A model generated the notes under the pieces. It made no database searches. It had not been told where the DNA came from and worked only from the letters and a program-made list of their open reading frames with translations. Below are positions 1 to 5,187 of a stretch of 7,100 nt of DNA, piece by piece (within the stretch, counting starts at the first letter, position 1; each line of letters opens with the position of its first letter). The position numbers and the translations under genes were made by a program. Source of the stretch: DASXMX01 sp036794395. Lineage in GTDB: Bacteria; Planctomycetota; Phycisphaerae; Tepidisphaerales; Tepidisphaeraceae. Location: positions 1 through 7,100 of the forward strand of contig DAIRGS010000361.1 in assembly GCA_036794395.1 (NCBI GenBank), written 5' to 3'.

Positions 1-148
1 CGGTGCTGGTGACCGCGCTGGTCTTGGCCGAGGTGCTGGCATTGCTGAACTGCGGGATGACGATCGCAGCCAAAATACCGAGGATGATCACGACGATCAA
101 AATTTCGATCAACGTGAAGCCTCGCGATATCCGTGAAGTGCGCCGCAT
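1..148 (-). CDS. Type IV pilin / type II secretion pseudopilin-like protein, N-terminal part
   Basis: The first 49 residues of a prepilin-type protein are visible; the rest lies beyond the left edge. The ATG is at 148-146. It is preceded by a good Shine-Dalgarno site, AAGGAGAG (155-162 read on the minus strand), six bases upstream, which fixes this start. The protein opens with a short basic leader (RRTSRISR), then G10-FTLIE and a long hydrophobic stretch (IEILIVVIILGILAAIVIP). This is the classical class III signal: prepilin peptidase cuts after Gly10, and the new N-terminal Phe11 is usually methylated. Glu15 is the conserved Glu5 of the mature protein. The hydrophobic helix anchors the subunit in the inner membrane and forms the fibre core. 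Type IV pilin, major pseudopilin (GspG-like) and minor pseudopilin cannot be told apart from this fragment. A weak promoter candidate on the minus strand is CTGACA (219-224) and TGTAGT (195-200), 18 bases apart. Confidence 0.9.
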   Translation of the reverse strand, partial: MRRTSRISRGFTLIEILIVVIILGILAAIVIPQFSNASTSAKTSAVTST

Positions 149-363
149 GTGTTTCTCTCCTTAGGGTGCGTTATTCCTTCGGCCTGCCTTGGATACTACA
201 AGTCGCATGGTCGATGGCTGTCAGAAGTGATATCGAATTCATCTGCGCTTGAATCAAGCTGAAGCCGGCAAATTCAGAGGTCGCGATAAACACGGGGAAC
301 CAGCACTAAGGAAGGGGGTATGGGTTATCGGACGCAAGGATTCGGCGGAACGGAGAGGTGTAT
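149..363. other. Non-coding upstream region of the pilin-like gene
   Basis: No convincing coding sequence is seen here on either strand. The part next to 148 holds the ribosome binding site and probably the promoter of the minus-strand pilin-like gene. The promoter boxes visible (CTGACA at 219-224 and TGTAGT at 195-200 on the minus strand) are weak. The plus-strand reading frame through 249-437 lacks a ribosome binding site and runs into the repeat element at 364, so I do not treat it as a gene. Confidence 0.5.
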
Positions 364-543
364 TAGCCCGGAAAATTCAGATTCACCGCGGAGCCGCGGA
401 GATCGCAGAGAGAACACCAGAGAAATGGGATATGTGAGCTGCGCAACGTGCGCGACAAACTCCTTTGCGATTTTGCATGTAAGCTCTTGCTGCTTCTGAA
501 TTCTCTGCGTCCTCTGCGCCTCCGCGGTGAATAATCCGGGCTA
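364..543. repeat. Dispersed palindromic repeat element, about 180 bp
   Basis: The two ends are inverted copies. TAGCCCGG (364-371) pairs with CCGGGCTA (536-543), and about 10 bases further in ATTCACCGCGGAG (381-393) pairs with CTCCGCGGTGAAT (520-532). Inside each arm a 7-base unit repeats every 8-9 bases: CGCGGAG (387, 395) then CGCAGAG (404) on the left, mirrored by CTCTGCG (503, 512) and CTCCGCG (520) on the right. The core (about 413-498) is unrelated in the two halves. The arm motif of the CACCGCGGAG..CGCAGAG type is familiar from intergenic repeats in many environmental bacterial genomes. Calling it a dispersed element here is therefore family knowledge plus the visible inverted structure, not a count of copies. 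No transposase is present. Its last three bases form the stop codon of the adjacent minus-strand gene. Confidence 0.7.
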
Positions 544-1044
544 GTCCAATAGCCCGAGGCGATCAAAGAAGGCCGCGCCGGCCAGGCTCATGAGGCCGTG
601 GATGAGCGGATCGTTGAGGGATTCGTCGCCGGTGAAAAAGGCGGCGGCCAGCGGGATTTCGTCCTCGCGGGCCGATTCCCAATCGGCTTCGTCAATCATT
701 TCCAGAAATGGGTTGGCGCGCAGTTGCTCGATCACCTTGTCATCATCATCGGGATCGAGGCGGCTCAGAAAAGCAACGACGGCTTCAAGCCGTTCGGCGG
801 TTTCTTCGTTGCCGCGGGCGAAGGCGGCATATCCGGCAGTCTGCCCCACTCTGCCAAAGCGGATCATGATGGGCTCGACGCCCTCGCCGGCATCGACGGT
901 GGCGTCGAATTCGTCGTTGTCCATCTCTCGCTTGAACTGGCCATACAGCTGATAAGCAGCACGGCCCTGAATTGGAGAGAGATTGCTCAAATCGAGCTCC
1001 AGCCTGGCGTTGGGCGGATAAAAGAGTTTGCCAGTGTAATGCAT
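541..1044 (-). CDS. Small acidic protein of unknown function
   Basis: A 167-residue protein that I do not recognise. It is strongly acidic (by my count 33 Asp/Glu against 14 Lys/Arg), with acidic clusters at 41-57, 97-102 (DPDDDD) and 115-129. The C-terminal 30 residues are more hydrophobic (LIHGLMSLAGAAFF). There is no signal peptide and no clear membrane segment, so it is probably cytoplasmic. The N-terminal part (about 7-40, with LFYPPNARLELDLS) and the helical segment 80-118 look like a small folded domain. I preferred this strand to the overlapping plus-strand frame (598-1047) because that frame has no ribosome binding site and a low-complexity composition. The ATG at 1044 also lacks a Shine-Dalgarno site but has TATAAT nine bases upstream, so the mRNA may be leaderless. 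It lies 55 bases downstream of gpsA on the same strand. The TAG stop coincides with the tip of the repeat element. Confidence 0.65.
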   Translation of the reverse strand: MHYTGKLFYPPNARLELDLSNLSPIQGRAAYQLYGQFKREMDNDEFDATVDAGEGVEPIMIRFGRVGQTAGYAAFARGNEETAERLEAVVAFLSRLDPDDDDKVIEQLRANPFLEMIDEADWESAREDEIPLAAAFFTGDESLNDPLIHGLMSLAGAAFFDRLGLLD

Positions 1045-1053
1045 TAACCAGCG

Positions 1054-1059
1054 ATTATA
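1054..1059 (-). promoter_or_regulatory. Consensus -10 box upstream of the acidic protein gene
   Basis: On the minus strand this reads TATAAT, a perfect -10 hexamer, with only nine bases between it and the ATG at 1044. Transcription starting about seven bases downstream would give an mRNA with almost no leader, which fits the lack of a Shine-Dalgarno site. No good -35 box is visible at 16-19 bases (GAACTC and CAGAAC are poor), so this is tentative. Confidence 0.35.
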
Positions 1060-1099
1060 TGCGCGAAACAGCGCGCGAGTTCTGATTCACACACGGATT

Positions 1100-2128
1100 T
1101 CAGGCTTCAGGCTTCGGATCGCGCGTCATCAATTCCGTAAGCGCCTGAAGGACATCCTTACTATCAAATAGAACGGCATGCACTGCTTCGGTAATGGGCA
1201 TTTCCACTTTGTATCGCGCGGCAAGCTCGTGAACGGATCGCGTGGTGGGCACGCCCTCGGCGACGCTGTCCATTGTCTTGAGCACTTCGTCAAGCGTCTG
1301 GCCTTTTCCGATTCGTTCGCCGACGGTTCGATTGCGGCCTTCAGGGCTCACGCAGGTGGTGATGAGATCGCCGATCCCGGCAAGACCCTTAAACGTTTCG
1401 GGCTGGGCGCCCATGGCGACGCCTAATCGCGAGATTTCAACCAGCCCTCGCGTGACCAGCGCGGCCTTGGCATTGTTGCCGGCGCCAAGGCCATCAATGA
1501 TGCCGGCGGCGATGGCAATGACGTTCTTCATCGCGCCCGCCAGTTCAACACCCACCACGTCGTTGTTGGTGTAGACGCGGAACCATTGCGTGGAAAAGGC
1601 GGATTGAACTCGGCTACCCACAGCGGGATCACTCGACGCTGCGACCGCGGTAGCCGGAAGATAACGCGCCAATTCCGCGGCAATGTTGGGGCCGGACAGG
1701 GCGACAAGGGGCATCGTTCCCGCTCCCGCTTTTGATCCATGCCACTTTGTTTTCATCACATCTTCGATCACCTGTGTCGGTCGAAGCAGCGTTTGGTTTT
1801 CGATTCCCTTGGCGACGGATACCACTGCAATATCCTCAGGCACATGGTCACGCAGGCGGGTCCAGACCGAACGCATATACTGCGTCGGAACGGCCGAAAG
1901 AATCAGCGTCGCGTCGTTGAAGCATTCGGAATCGTTGGCCGTCAGGCGAACTTTCTGCGGCACGCGCACGCCCGGCAGAAGGCGGCGCTGTTCGCGATCC
2001 TGAAGAAGCTGCTCGATCGACTCCTCAAAAGCCCCCCACATGGTCACGCGGTGCCCGCCTTCGGTCAGGAGAATCGAGCAGACGGTCGCCATCGCGCCAT
2101 CCCCCAGAATAGTTACGTGCTCGGGCAT
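1100..2128 (-). CDS. gpsA: Glycerol-3-phosphate dehydrogenase [NAD(P)+]
   Basis: GpsA reduces dihydroxyacetone phosphate to sn-glycerol 3-phosphate in the cytoplasm, the first committed step towards glycerophospholipids. The protein is 342 residues, the usual family length. The N-terminal Rossmann domain opens with VTILGDGAMA (5-14); the glycine motif is GxGxxA instead of the more common GxGxxG. Further landmarks are SAVPTQ (78-83), VAKGIE (105-110, with conserved Lys107), LSGPN (144-148), LAGAMKNVIA (197-206, with the catalytic Lys201), GLAGIGDL (248-255) and the substrate-binding Arg-Asn at 265-266. I chose the ATG at 2128 because homology begins there. The open frame continues upstream to an ATG at 2329, but those 67 extra residues look like translated intergenic DNA. 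No Shine-Dalgarno site precedes 2128; a -10-like TAGAAT lies eight bases upstream. The stop is 55 bases before the acidic protein gene on the same strand. Confidence 0.95.
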   Translation of the reverse strand: MPEHVTILGDGAMATVCSILLTEGGHRVTMWGAFEESIEQLLQDREQRRLLPGVRVPQKVRLTANDSECFNDATLILSAVPTQYMRSVWTRLRDHVPEDIAVVSVAKGIENQTLLRPTQVIEDVMKTKWHGSKAGAGTMPLVALSGPNIAAELARYLPATAVAASSDPAVGSRVQSAFSTQWFRVYTNNDVVGVELAGAMKNVIAIAAGIIDGLGAGNNAKAALVTRGLVEISRLGVAMGAQPETFKGLAGIGDLITTCVSPEGRNRTVGERIGKGQTLDEVLKTMDSVAEGVPTTRSVHELAARYKVEMPITEAVHAVLFDSKDVLQALTELMTRDPKPEA

Positions 2129-2466
2129 ACGGCGCGATTCTAACGACCGGTTCTTAAAATGCGTCACCCGCGGAAAAACTCTCCCAGATTGACAGAGCCG
2201 CCCCACCCGCCCGGCGCTAAATCGTTGGAATAACGCGACTAATGACAGAGATATGCGCGGAAAGGTTATCGGCTGTCGGAACATCAATGAAGAATCGGAT
2301 AACGGGTACTTTTGAGTTGCATACCTCAAGAAGTTGACGAATAATCGATGCGAGTCTTAGCACCTATCATTTCCGCTTAGACCCACCGCGCCACGCGAAT
2401 GAGCTGAATGGAGTCGGCGACCCCGCTCTTGCGGATCTGCAAGCCGATTACCAAGGGATCTTTCGT
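2129..2466. other. Divergent intergenic region between gpsA and the coiled-coil gene
   Basis: These 338 bases hold no gene I can support. The minus-strand frame through 2129-2329 is an open extension of gpsA without family similarity. A bulged hairpin is formed by ACTTTTGAG (2308-2316) and CTCAAGAAGT (2325-2334). A plus-strand -10-like AATAAT (2340-2345) has only a poor -35 (TTGCAT, 2317-2322) 17 bases upstream. A short 5-bp stem, CTTGC (2428-2432) with GCAAG (2439-2443), lies before the ribosome binding site AAGGGA (2453-2458). The region probably carries the promoters of both flanking genes. Confidence 0.4.
2137..2167 (-). promoter_or_regulatory. Possible gpsA promoter giving a near-leaderless mRNA
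   Basis: Read on the minus strand, GTGACG (2162-2167) and TAGAAT (2137-2142) resemble -35 and -10 boxes with a long 19-base spacer. The -10 lies eight bases before the gpsA ATG (2128), so the transcript would begin at or next to the start codon. That agrees with the missing Shine-Dalgarno site. The long spacer and weak -35 keep confidence low. Confidence 0.3.
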
Positions 2467-2796
2467 ATGACGGGCAATAACAACAATGGCGGTTCACGTG
2501 ACTCGACGCGATTTGTAGCGCTTTTTCAGAAGGCACACGGGCATATCGCAACACTTCGAAAGCTCGACGATCAGATTGCCGCGATGTTTGAGCAGCGGCG
2601 AAAAAATCTGGAAGACCTGCGGGCGGTTCAGTCACAGATCAACAGCGAATTCGATCGGGTGCTTGAGCTCGAGCGCGTGATTCCCGCGGACATGCTGTCG
2701 AATTCGGATTCGAAGTCGAGTGCAAAAGAGACAAGACAGGAAATCCGACCGCACGGGGAAATGCGGATCGAACGACTTGAATCGGCGCTGTCGTAG
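2467..2796 (+). CDS. Small coiled-coil protein of unknown function
   Basis: A 109-residue soluble protein that I do not recognise. The first 12 residues are polar and Asn/Gly-rich (TGNNNNGGS). Residues 15-70 form a long charged helix, with hydrophobic residues spaced as in a coiled coil (FVALFQKAHGHIATLRKLDD, then IAAMFEQRRKNLEDLRAVQS). A Ser/Lys/Glu-rich linker follows at 78-92, then a short C-terminal helix (98-108, GEMRIERLESA). There is no signal peptide or membrane segment. The ATG is preceded by AAGGGA (2453-2458) at eight bases, which supports the start. The gene converges on the HPF-like gene, with only 12 bases between the stop codons. The minus-strand frames across it (2357-2635 and 2628-3014) lack ribosome binding sites. 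A role as a small structural or adaptor protein is possible, but nothing in the sequence settles it. Confidence 0.6.
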   Translation: MTGNNNNGGSRDSTRFVALFQKAHGHIATLRKLDDQIAAMFEQRRKNLEDLRAVQSQINSEFDRVLELERVIPADMLSNSDSKSSAKETRQEIRPHGEMRIERLESALS

Positions 2797-2820
2797 GATC
2801 TGTCGATTTTAAGCGACAGC
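2787..2820. terminator. Possible bidirectional hairpin between convergent genes
   Basis: GCTGTCG (2787-2793) is complementary to CGACAGC (2814-2820), and a second copy, CTGTCG (2800-2805), can pair with CGACAG (2814-2819) instead. Both stop codons of the convergent genes (2794-2796 plus, 2809-2811 minus) lie inside this span. The only T run (TTTT, 2807-2810) is in the loop, so this is not a textbook intrinsic terminator. Confidence 0.3.
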
Positions 2821-3102
2821 CGCCCTGCCGAGTTGTTGGGCGTGCAGATGATTGACGAGGCTACGGACGAGGTCACGCATGGCGTCGCGCCAATCATGTT
2901 GGCGCGAGCGGCAAACAAAGTCGCCAGCCGTGTCATGCACCCGAGCCCGCACTTCACACTGCCGGCCACTGCGATGCATGGTGATGGTAAGTGTGAATTG
3001 TCCGATCCGTTCACCCATCTTCATGGCCCGGCGAAGCCAGGACATGAGTTGCTTGCGATGTGACGGCTTTAAGAGCACATTCCCGACTTCCAGCTTAATC
3101 AT
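2809..3102 (-). CDS. HPF/RaiA-like ribosome-associated protein (putative)
   Basis: A 97-residue basic protein whose layout resembles the S30EA/HPF family of ribosome hibernation factors, which bind the small subunit and block translation in stationary phase. The likely elements in order are a strand (2-11, IKLEVGNVLL), a helix (13-30, KPSHRKQLMSWLRRAMKM), three strands (about 35-41 FTLTITM, 48-55 QCEVRARV, 60-65) and a C-terminal helix (70-91). The C-terminal helix, HDWRDAMRDLVRSLVNHLH, corresponds to the family's D-x-YxAID...KLexQ helix. The protein is basic, as expected for an rRNA binder, and close to the short-HPF length. The ATG at 3102 has GGGAG (3111-3115) eight bases upstream. I infer the family from secondary-structure pattern and a few positions only. 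An unrelated RNA-binding protein is possible. Confidence 0.5.
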   Translation of the reverse strand: MIKLEVGNVLLKPSHRKQLMSWLRRAMKMGERIGQFTLTITMHRSGRQCEVRARVHDTAGDFVCRSRQHDWRDAMRDLVRSLVNHLHAQQLGRAAVA

Positions 3103-3219
3103 TGGGCAAACTCCCGAGTATTTCGGCGATCATTTGGTCCCGTTCAATTCTACATCTCTACACAGCAATAGATGTGCCTTTCCTGAAACCGCATTCTACC
3201 TCGCGCGCCGCGCGATTGA

Positions 3220-3247
3220 TTGAGAAAAACCCGCCGATTTCCATAAT
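3220..3247 (+). promoter_or_regulatory. Sigma-70-type promoter candidate for the fusion gene
   Basis: TTGAGA (3220-3225) and CATAAT (3242-3247) each match the -35 and -10 consensus at five of six positions, with a 16-base spacer. Transcription would start near 3254, giving a leader of about 60 bases before the GTG at 3315. It is the best promoter-like site in the window and would drive the fusion gene and the LOG gene. The rest of 3103-3314 shows no other feature apart from the ribosome binding sites of the two flanking genes. Confidence 0.45.
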
Positions 3248-3314
3248 TCTCTTATGGGGCGTTTGAGCCGGGTAATGGGCGTAAAATGGGCGGTCTTGCG
3301 AAGGATGTGGACCC

Positions 3315-4445
3315 GTGAGAGCAGTTGTGACCGGACAGGTGGGTGTTGATAAGGGGCCGTACCTCGAGCGCGTGAAGTCCGAGGCGGCCCGACGCGGGGT
3401 GGACCTTCAGGTTTGCCACGTCGGGCACATGATGTATGCCGAGGCGCCGGATGTGCCTGCCGGGCGGATTCTCAATTTGCCAATCACACGGCTTAATGCG
3501 CTCCGACGGGCCGTGTTCAAGGAGATCCTGCGGACGTGCGAGCGACATGAGCATGTGATCGTTAATACCCATGCCACCTTCCGCTGGAAACATGGGCTGT
3601 TTGCGGCGTTTGACTTCGACCAGATCAAGGCGTTCAAGGCGGATCTGTATTTAACGCTTCTGGACAATGTTGAGGCCGTCCATCAGCGACTGCTCCGGGA
3701 CCATGACATCGATCACTCCCTTAAAGACATCATGGTCTGGCGAGAAGAAGAGCTGCTGGCCACCGAGATCCTGGCCAATGTATTACGCGGTTACGGGCAC
3801 TTTTTCATGGTGAGCCGGGGCCGGCGGGAGCTGACGACGCAGACGATGCTCCGGCTCATGCTCGAGCCAAAGCGCAAGAAGGCGTATCTGTCGTTTCCGA
3901 TGAGCCACGTCATGGATCTGCCCGACACACTGGCGCAGATTGAGCGATTTAAGCGCACGATGGCCGAGCACTTCACTTGCTTCGATCCGGCGGATGTGGA
4001 TGAGTTGGGACTCCATACGATGGCCCTGGCCGCCATGCAGGAAGGCGGCACGACGATTCAGGTGGCAGGGCCGGGAGGGCCGCTCACGCTGAAGACGGCG
4101 GACGTTGCACAGATCAGCTCGGATATCATGGGGCAGATCTATGCGCGCGATTTCAAGATGATTGATCAATCGGATCTGATTGTGAGCGTGGTGCCGGAAT
4201 TGCCTGGAGGGAAGCCGGCCCTTTCGAGCGGGGTTGAAAGGGAACTGCATCATGCGTTTGAAGGGGGGAAAGAGGTGTATGTGGTTTGGCTGTGTGCTTC
4301 GATGCCATCACCCTTCATCACCGAGACGGCGACGAAGGTTTTTCAAAGCTCTGAAGAGGCGATCGAGTATTTTCGGAACAAGGGTTATCTTCCCACGGCA
4401 GCATCGACCGTTCCGCGCGTTGGGGAATTGTTCCCTGGCAATTGA
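3315..4445 (+). CDS. Fusion of adenylate-kinase-like P-loop domain and nucleoside 2-deoxyribosyltransferase-like domain
   Basis: A 376-residue cytoplasmic protein with two parts. Residues 1-185 look like a P-loop nucleotide kinase. RAVVTGQVGVDKGPYLERV (2-20) matches the adenylate-kinase loop GxPGxGKGT, with Asp12 in place of the usual Gly and Pro15 in place of Thr. VIVNTHATF (81-89) and DLYLTLLD (110-117) occupy the positions of the Walker B-like strand and the next core strand. The WREEE segment (142-146) lies in a helix. Residues 188-355 resemble the nucleoside 2-deoxyribosyltransferase fold: AYLSFPMS (190-197), DFKMIDQSDLIVSVVP (279-294), then GVERELHHA (306-314) followed by GKEVYVVW. Glu310 aligns with the family's nucleophilic Glu in GTxxExGxA. 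The GTG start has AAGGA (3301-3305) nine bases upstream, and homology begins at residue 2. A possible promoter lies 70 bases upstream. The stop lies 20 bases before the LOG start. Substrate and activity are unknown; either domain could be regulatory or inactive. Confidence 0.75.
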   Translation: MRAVVTGQVGVDKGPYLERVKSEAARRGVDLQVCHVGHMMYAEAPDVPAGRILNLPITRLNALRRAVFKEILRTCERHEHVIVNTHATFRWKHGLFAAFDFDQIKAFKADLYLTLLDNVEAVHQRLLRDHDIDHSLKDIMVWREEELLATEILANVLRGYGHFFMVSRGRRELTTQTMLRLMLEPKRKKAYLSFPMSHVMDLPDTLAQIERFKRTMAEHFTCFDPADVDELGLHTMALAAMQEGGTTIQVAGPGGPLTLKTADVAQISSDIMGQIYARDFKMIDQSDLIVSVVPELPGGKPALSSGVERELHHAFEGGKEVYVVWLCASMPSPFITETATKVFQSSEEAIEYFRNKGYLPTAASTVPRVGELFPGN

Positions 4446-4465
4446 GCTCGAGGAAGCCGGGATGG

Positions 4466-5056
4466 ATGCGAATCGCCAGTCAAAGCCCTTTTATGCAACC
4501 GATCCGCGCCATCACTGTTTATTGTTCCTCCAGCACTCACGTCGATCACATTTACACGAGTATGGCGGCTGAACTCGGTGCTGCAATCGCCCAACAAGGC
4601 TGGCAACTCGTATATGGCGGCAATCGCATCGGCTGCATGGGCGCATTGGCCGATGCAGCCCGTGAAGCCGGCGGAAAAGTCATTGGCATCACGCCCCAGC
4701 TTCTGGTCGATGAGGGGATTGCCGATGAACACTGCGATGAGCTGGTCGTCACGGCCGGCATGCGCGAGCGCAAGGCCCTGCTCGAACAGCGGGCTGACGC
4801 ATTCGTCACCTTGCCCGGCGGCCTGGGAACGCTGGAAGAAGTATTTGAGATCATCGTGGGGCGAATGCTGGGCTATCATTCAAAGCCGATCGTGTTGCTG
4901 AACGTGGCGGGATATTTCGATCCGCTGCTGGCGATGATCGAGCATGGAATTGAGCAGCATTTTATCAGAGCCGAGGCACGCGACGCGTACTTTGTGGCAA
5001 ACGACGTTGCCGGGACGATGCAGTATTTAGGACGATATGAAACAAAGGGTCGCTGA
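4466..5056 (+). CDS. LOG-family nucleotide 5'-monophosphate phosphoribohydrolase (TIGR00730 type)
   Basis: A 196-residue Rossmann-like protein of the LOG/YgdH family. Members cleave the N-glycosidic bond of nucleoside 5'-monophosphates, releasing base and ribose 5-phosphate; plant and some bacterial enzymes activate cytokinins this way. Landmarks are ITVYCSSS (16-23), LVYGGNRIGCMG (48-59), GGKVIGITP (69-77), MRERKALLE (99-107, with the conserved Arg102-Lys103) and LPGGLGTLEE (116-125), the PGGxGTxxE signature. KPIVLLN (130-136) and GYFDPLL follow. The third Gly of the usual GGG is Asn53. I chose the ATG at 4466 because GAGGAAG (4450-4456) lies nine bases upstream. An ATG at 4493 would begin closest to the family core, and a TTG at 4442 would overlap the preceding stop. 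The gene very likely shares a transcript with the fusion gene. The true substrate (AMP, another NMP or a modified nucleotide) cannot be read from sequence. Confidence 0.9.
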   Translation: MRIASQSPFMQPIRAITVYCSSSTHVDHIYTSMAAELGAAIAQQGWQLVYGGNRIGCMGALADAAREAGGKVIGITPQLLVDEGIADEHCDELVVTAGMRERKALLEQRADAFVTLPGGLGTLEEVFEIIVGRMLGYHSKPIVLLNVAGYFDPLLAMIEHGIEQHFIRAEARDAYFVANDVAGTMQYLGRYETKGR

Positions 5057-5063
5057 AGCGACC
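5048..5063 (+). terminator. Short hairpin enclosing the LOG stop codon
   Basis: GGTCGC (5048-5053) and GCGACC (5058-5063) form a perfect 6-bp stem around a TGAA loop, and the first three loop bases are the LOG stop codon. No T run follows, so intrinsic termination is doubtful. A strong but orphan Shine-Dalgarno-like AAAGGAG follows at 5069-5075. Confidence 0.25.
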
Positions 5064-5089
5064 GCGTTAAAGGAGACGGGGCCGGCCTG

Positions 5090-5172
5090 TTGTCATCCTG
5101 GAGCGCAGCGAAGGATCTGCCGTGAAGAACCCTGGTACCAAGCAGATCCTTCGCTGCGCTCCAGGATGACAA
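5090..5172. repeat. Dispersed palindromic repeat, perfect 31-bp arms
   Basis: The left arm (5090-5120) and right arm (5142-5172) are perfect inverted copies of 31 bases, separated by a 21-base loop (5121-5141). The arms begin TTGTCATCCTGGAGCGCAGC and end in the complement. Sequences of the type TCATCCTG.AGCG.AGCGAAGGATCT are familiar as intergenic repeats in many bacterial genomes. A copy count in this genome cannot be made here. In RNA the element would be an extremely stable hairpin ending only 15 bases before the tonB start codon. It may attenuate transcription between the LOG gene and tonB, block ribosome loading, or protect mRNA ends. No transposase is encoded. Confidence 0.8.
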
Positions 5173-5187
5173 GCGTTTAACGACTTT

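Noticed and set aside
598..1047. Plus-strand reading frame of about 149 codons opposite the acidic protein gene
   Set aside because: It has no ribosome binding site and its composition looks like the mirror of the minus-strand gene. The minus strand gives a more protein-like sequence with a plausible promoter.
2129..2329. N-terminal extension of gpsA by 67 residues
   Set aside because: The extra residues show no family similarity. The GpsA Rossmann strand begins right after the ATG at 2128, and the extended length would be well above the family norm.
2357..3014. Two minus-strand frames (2357-2635 and 2628-3014) across the coiled-coil gene
   Set aside because: They lack ribosome binding sites, overlap each other and the HPF-like gene, and have compositions typical of out-of-frame translation.
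4442..4465. TTG start at 4442 for the LOG gene, overlapping the previous stop
   Set aside because: It would put the GAGGAAG ribosome binding site inside the coding region and add eight residues with no family similarity. The ATG at 4466 sits at the right distance from that site.
5090..5125. Short TTG-initiated frame after the AAAGGAG site
   Set aside because: It has only 11 codons and lies wholly in the palindrome arm, so it is unlikely to be a gene. It is mentioned only because the Shine-Dalgarno-like site seems orphaned.
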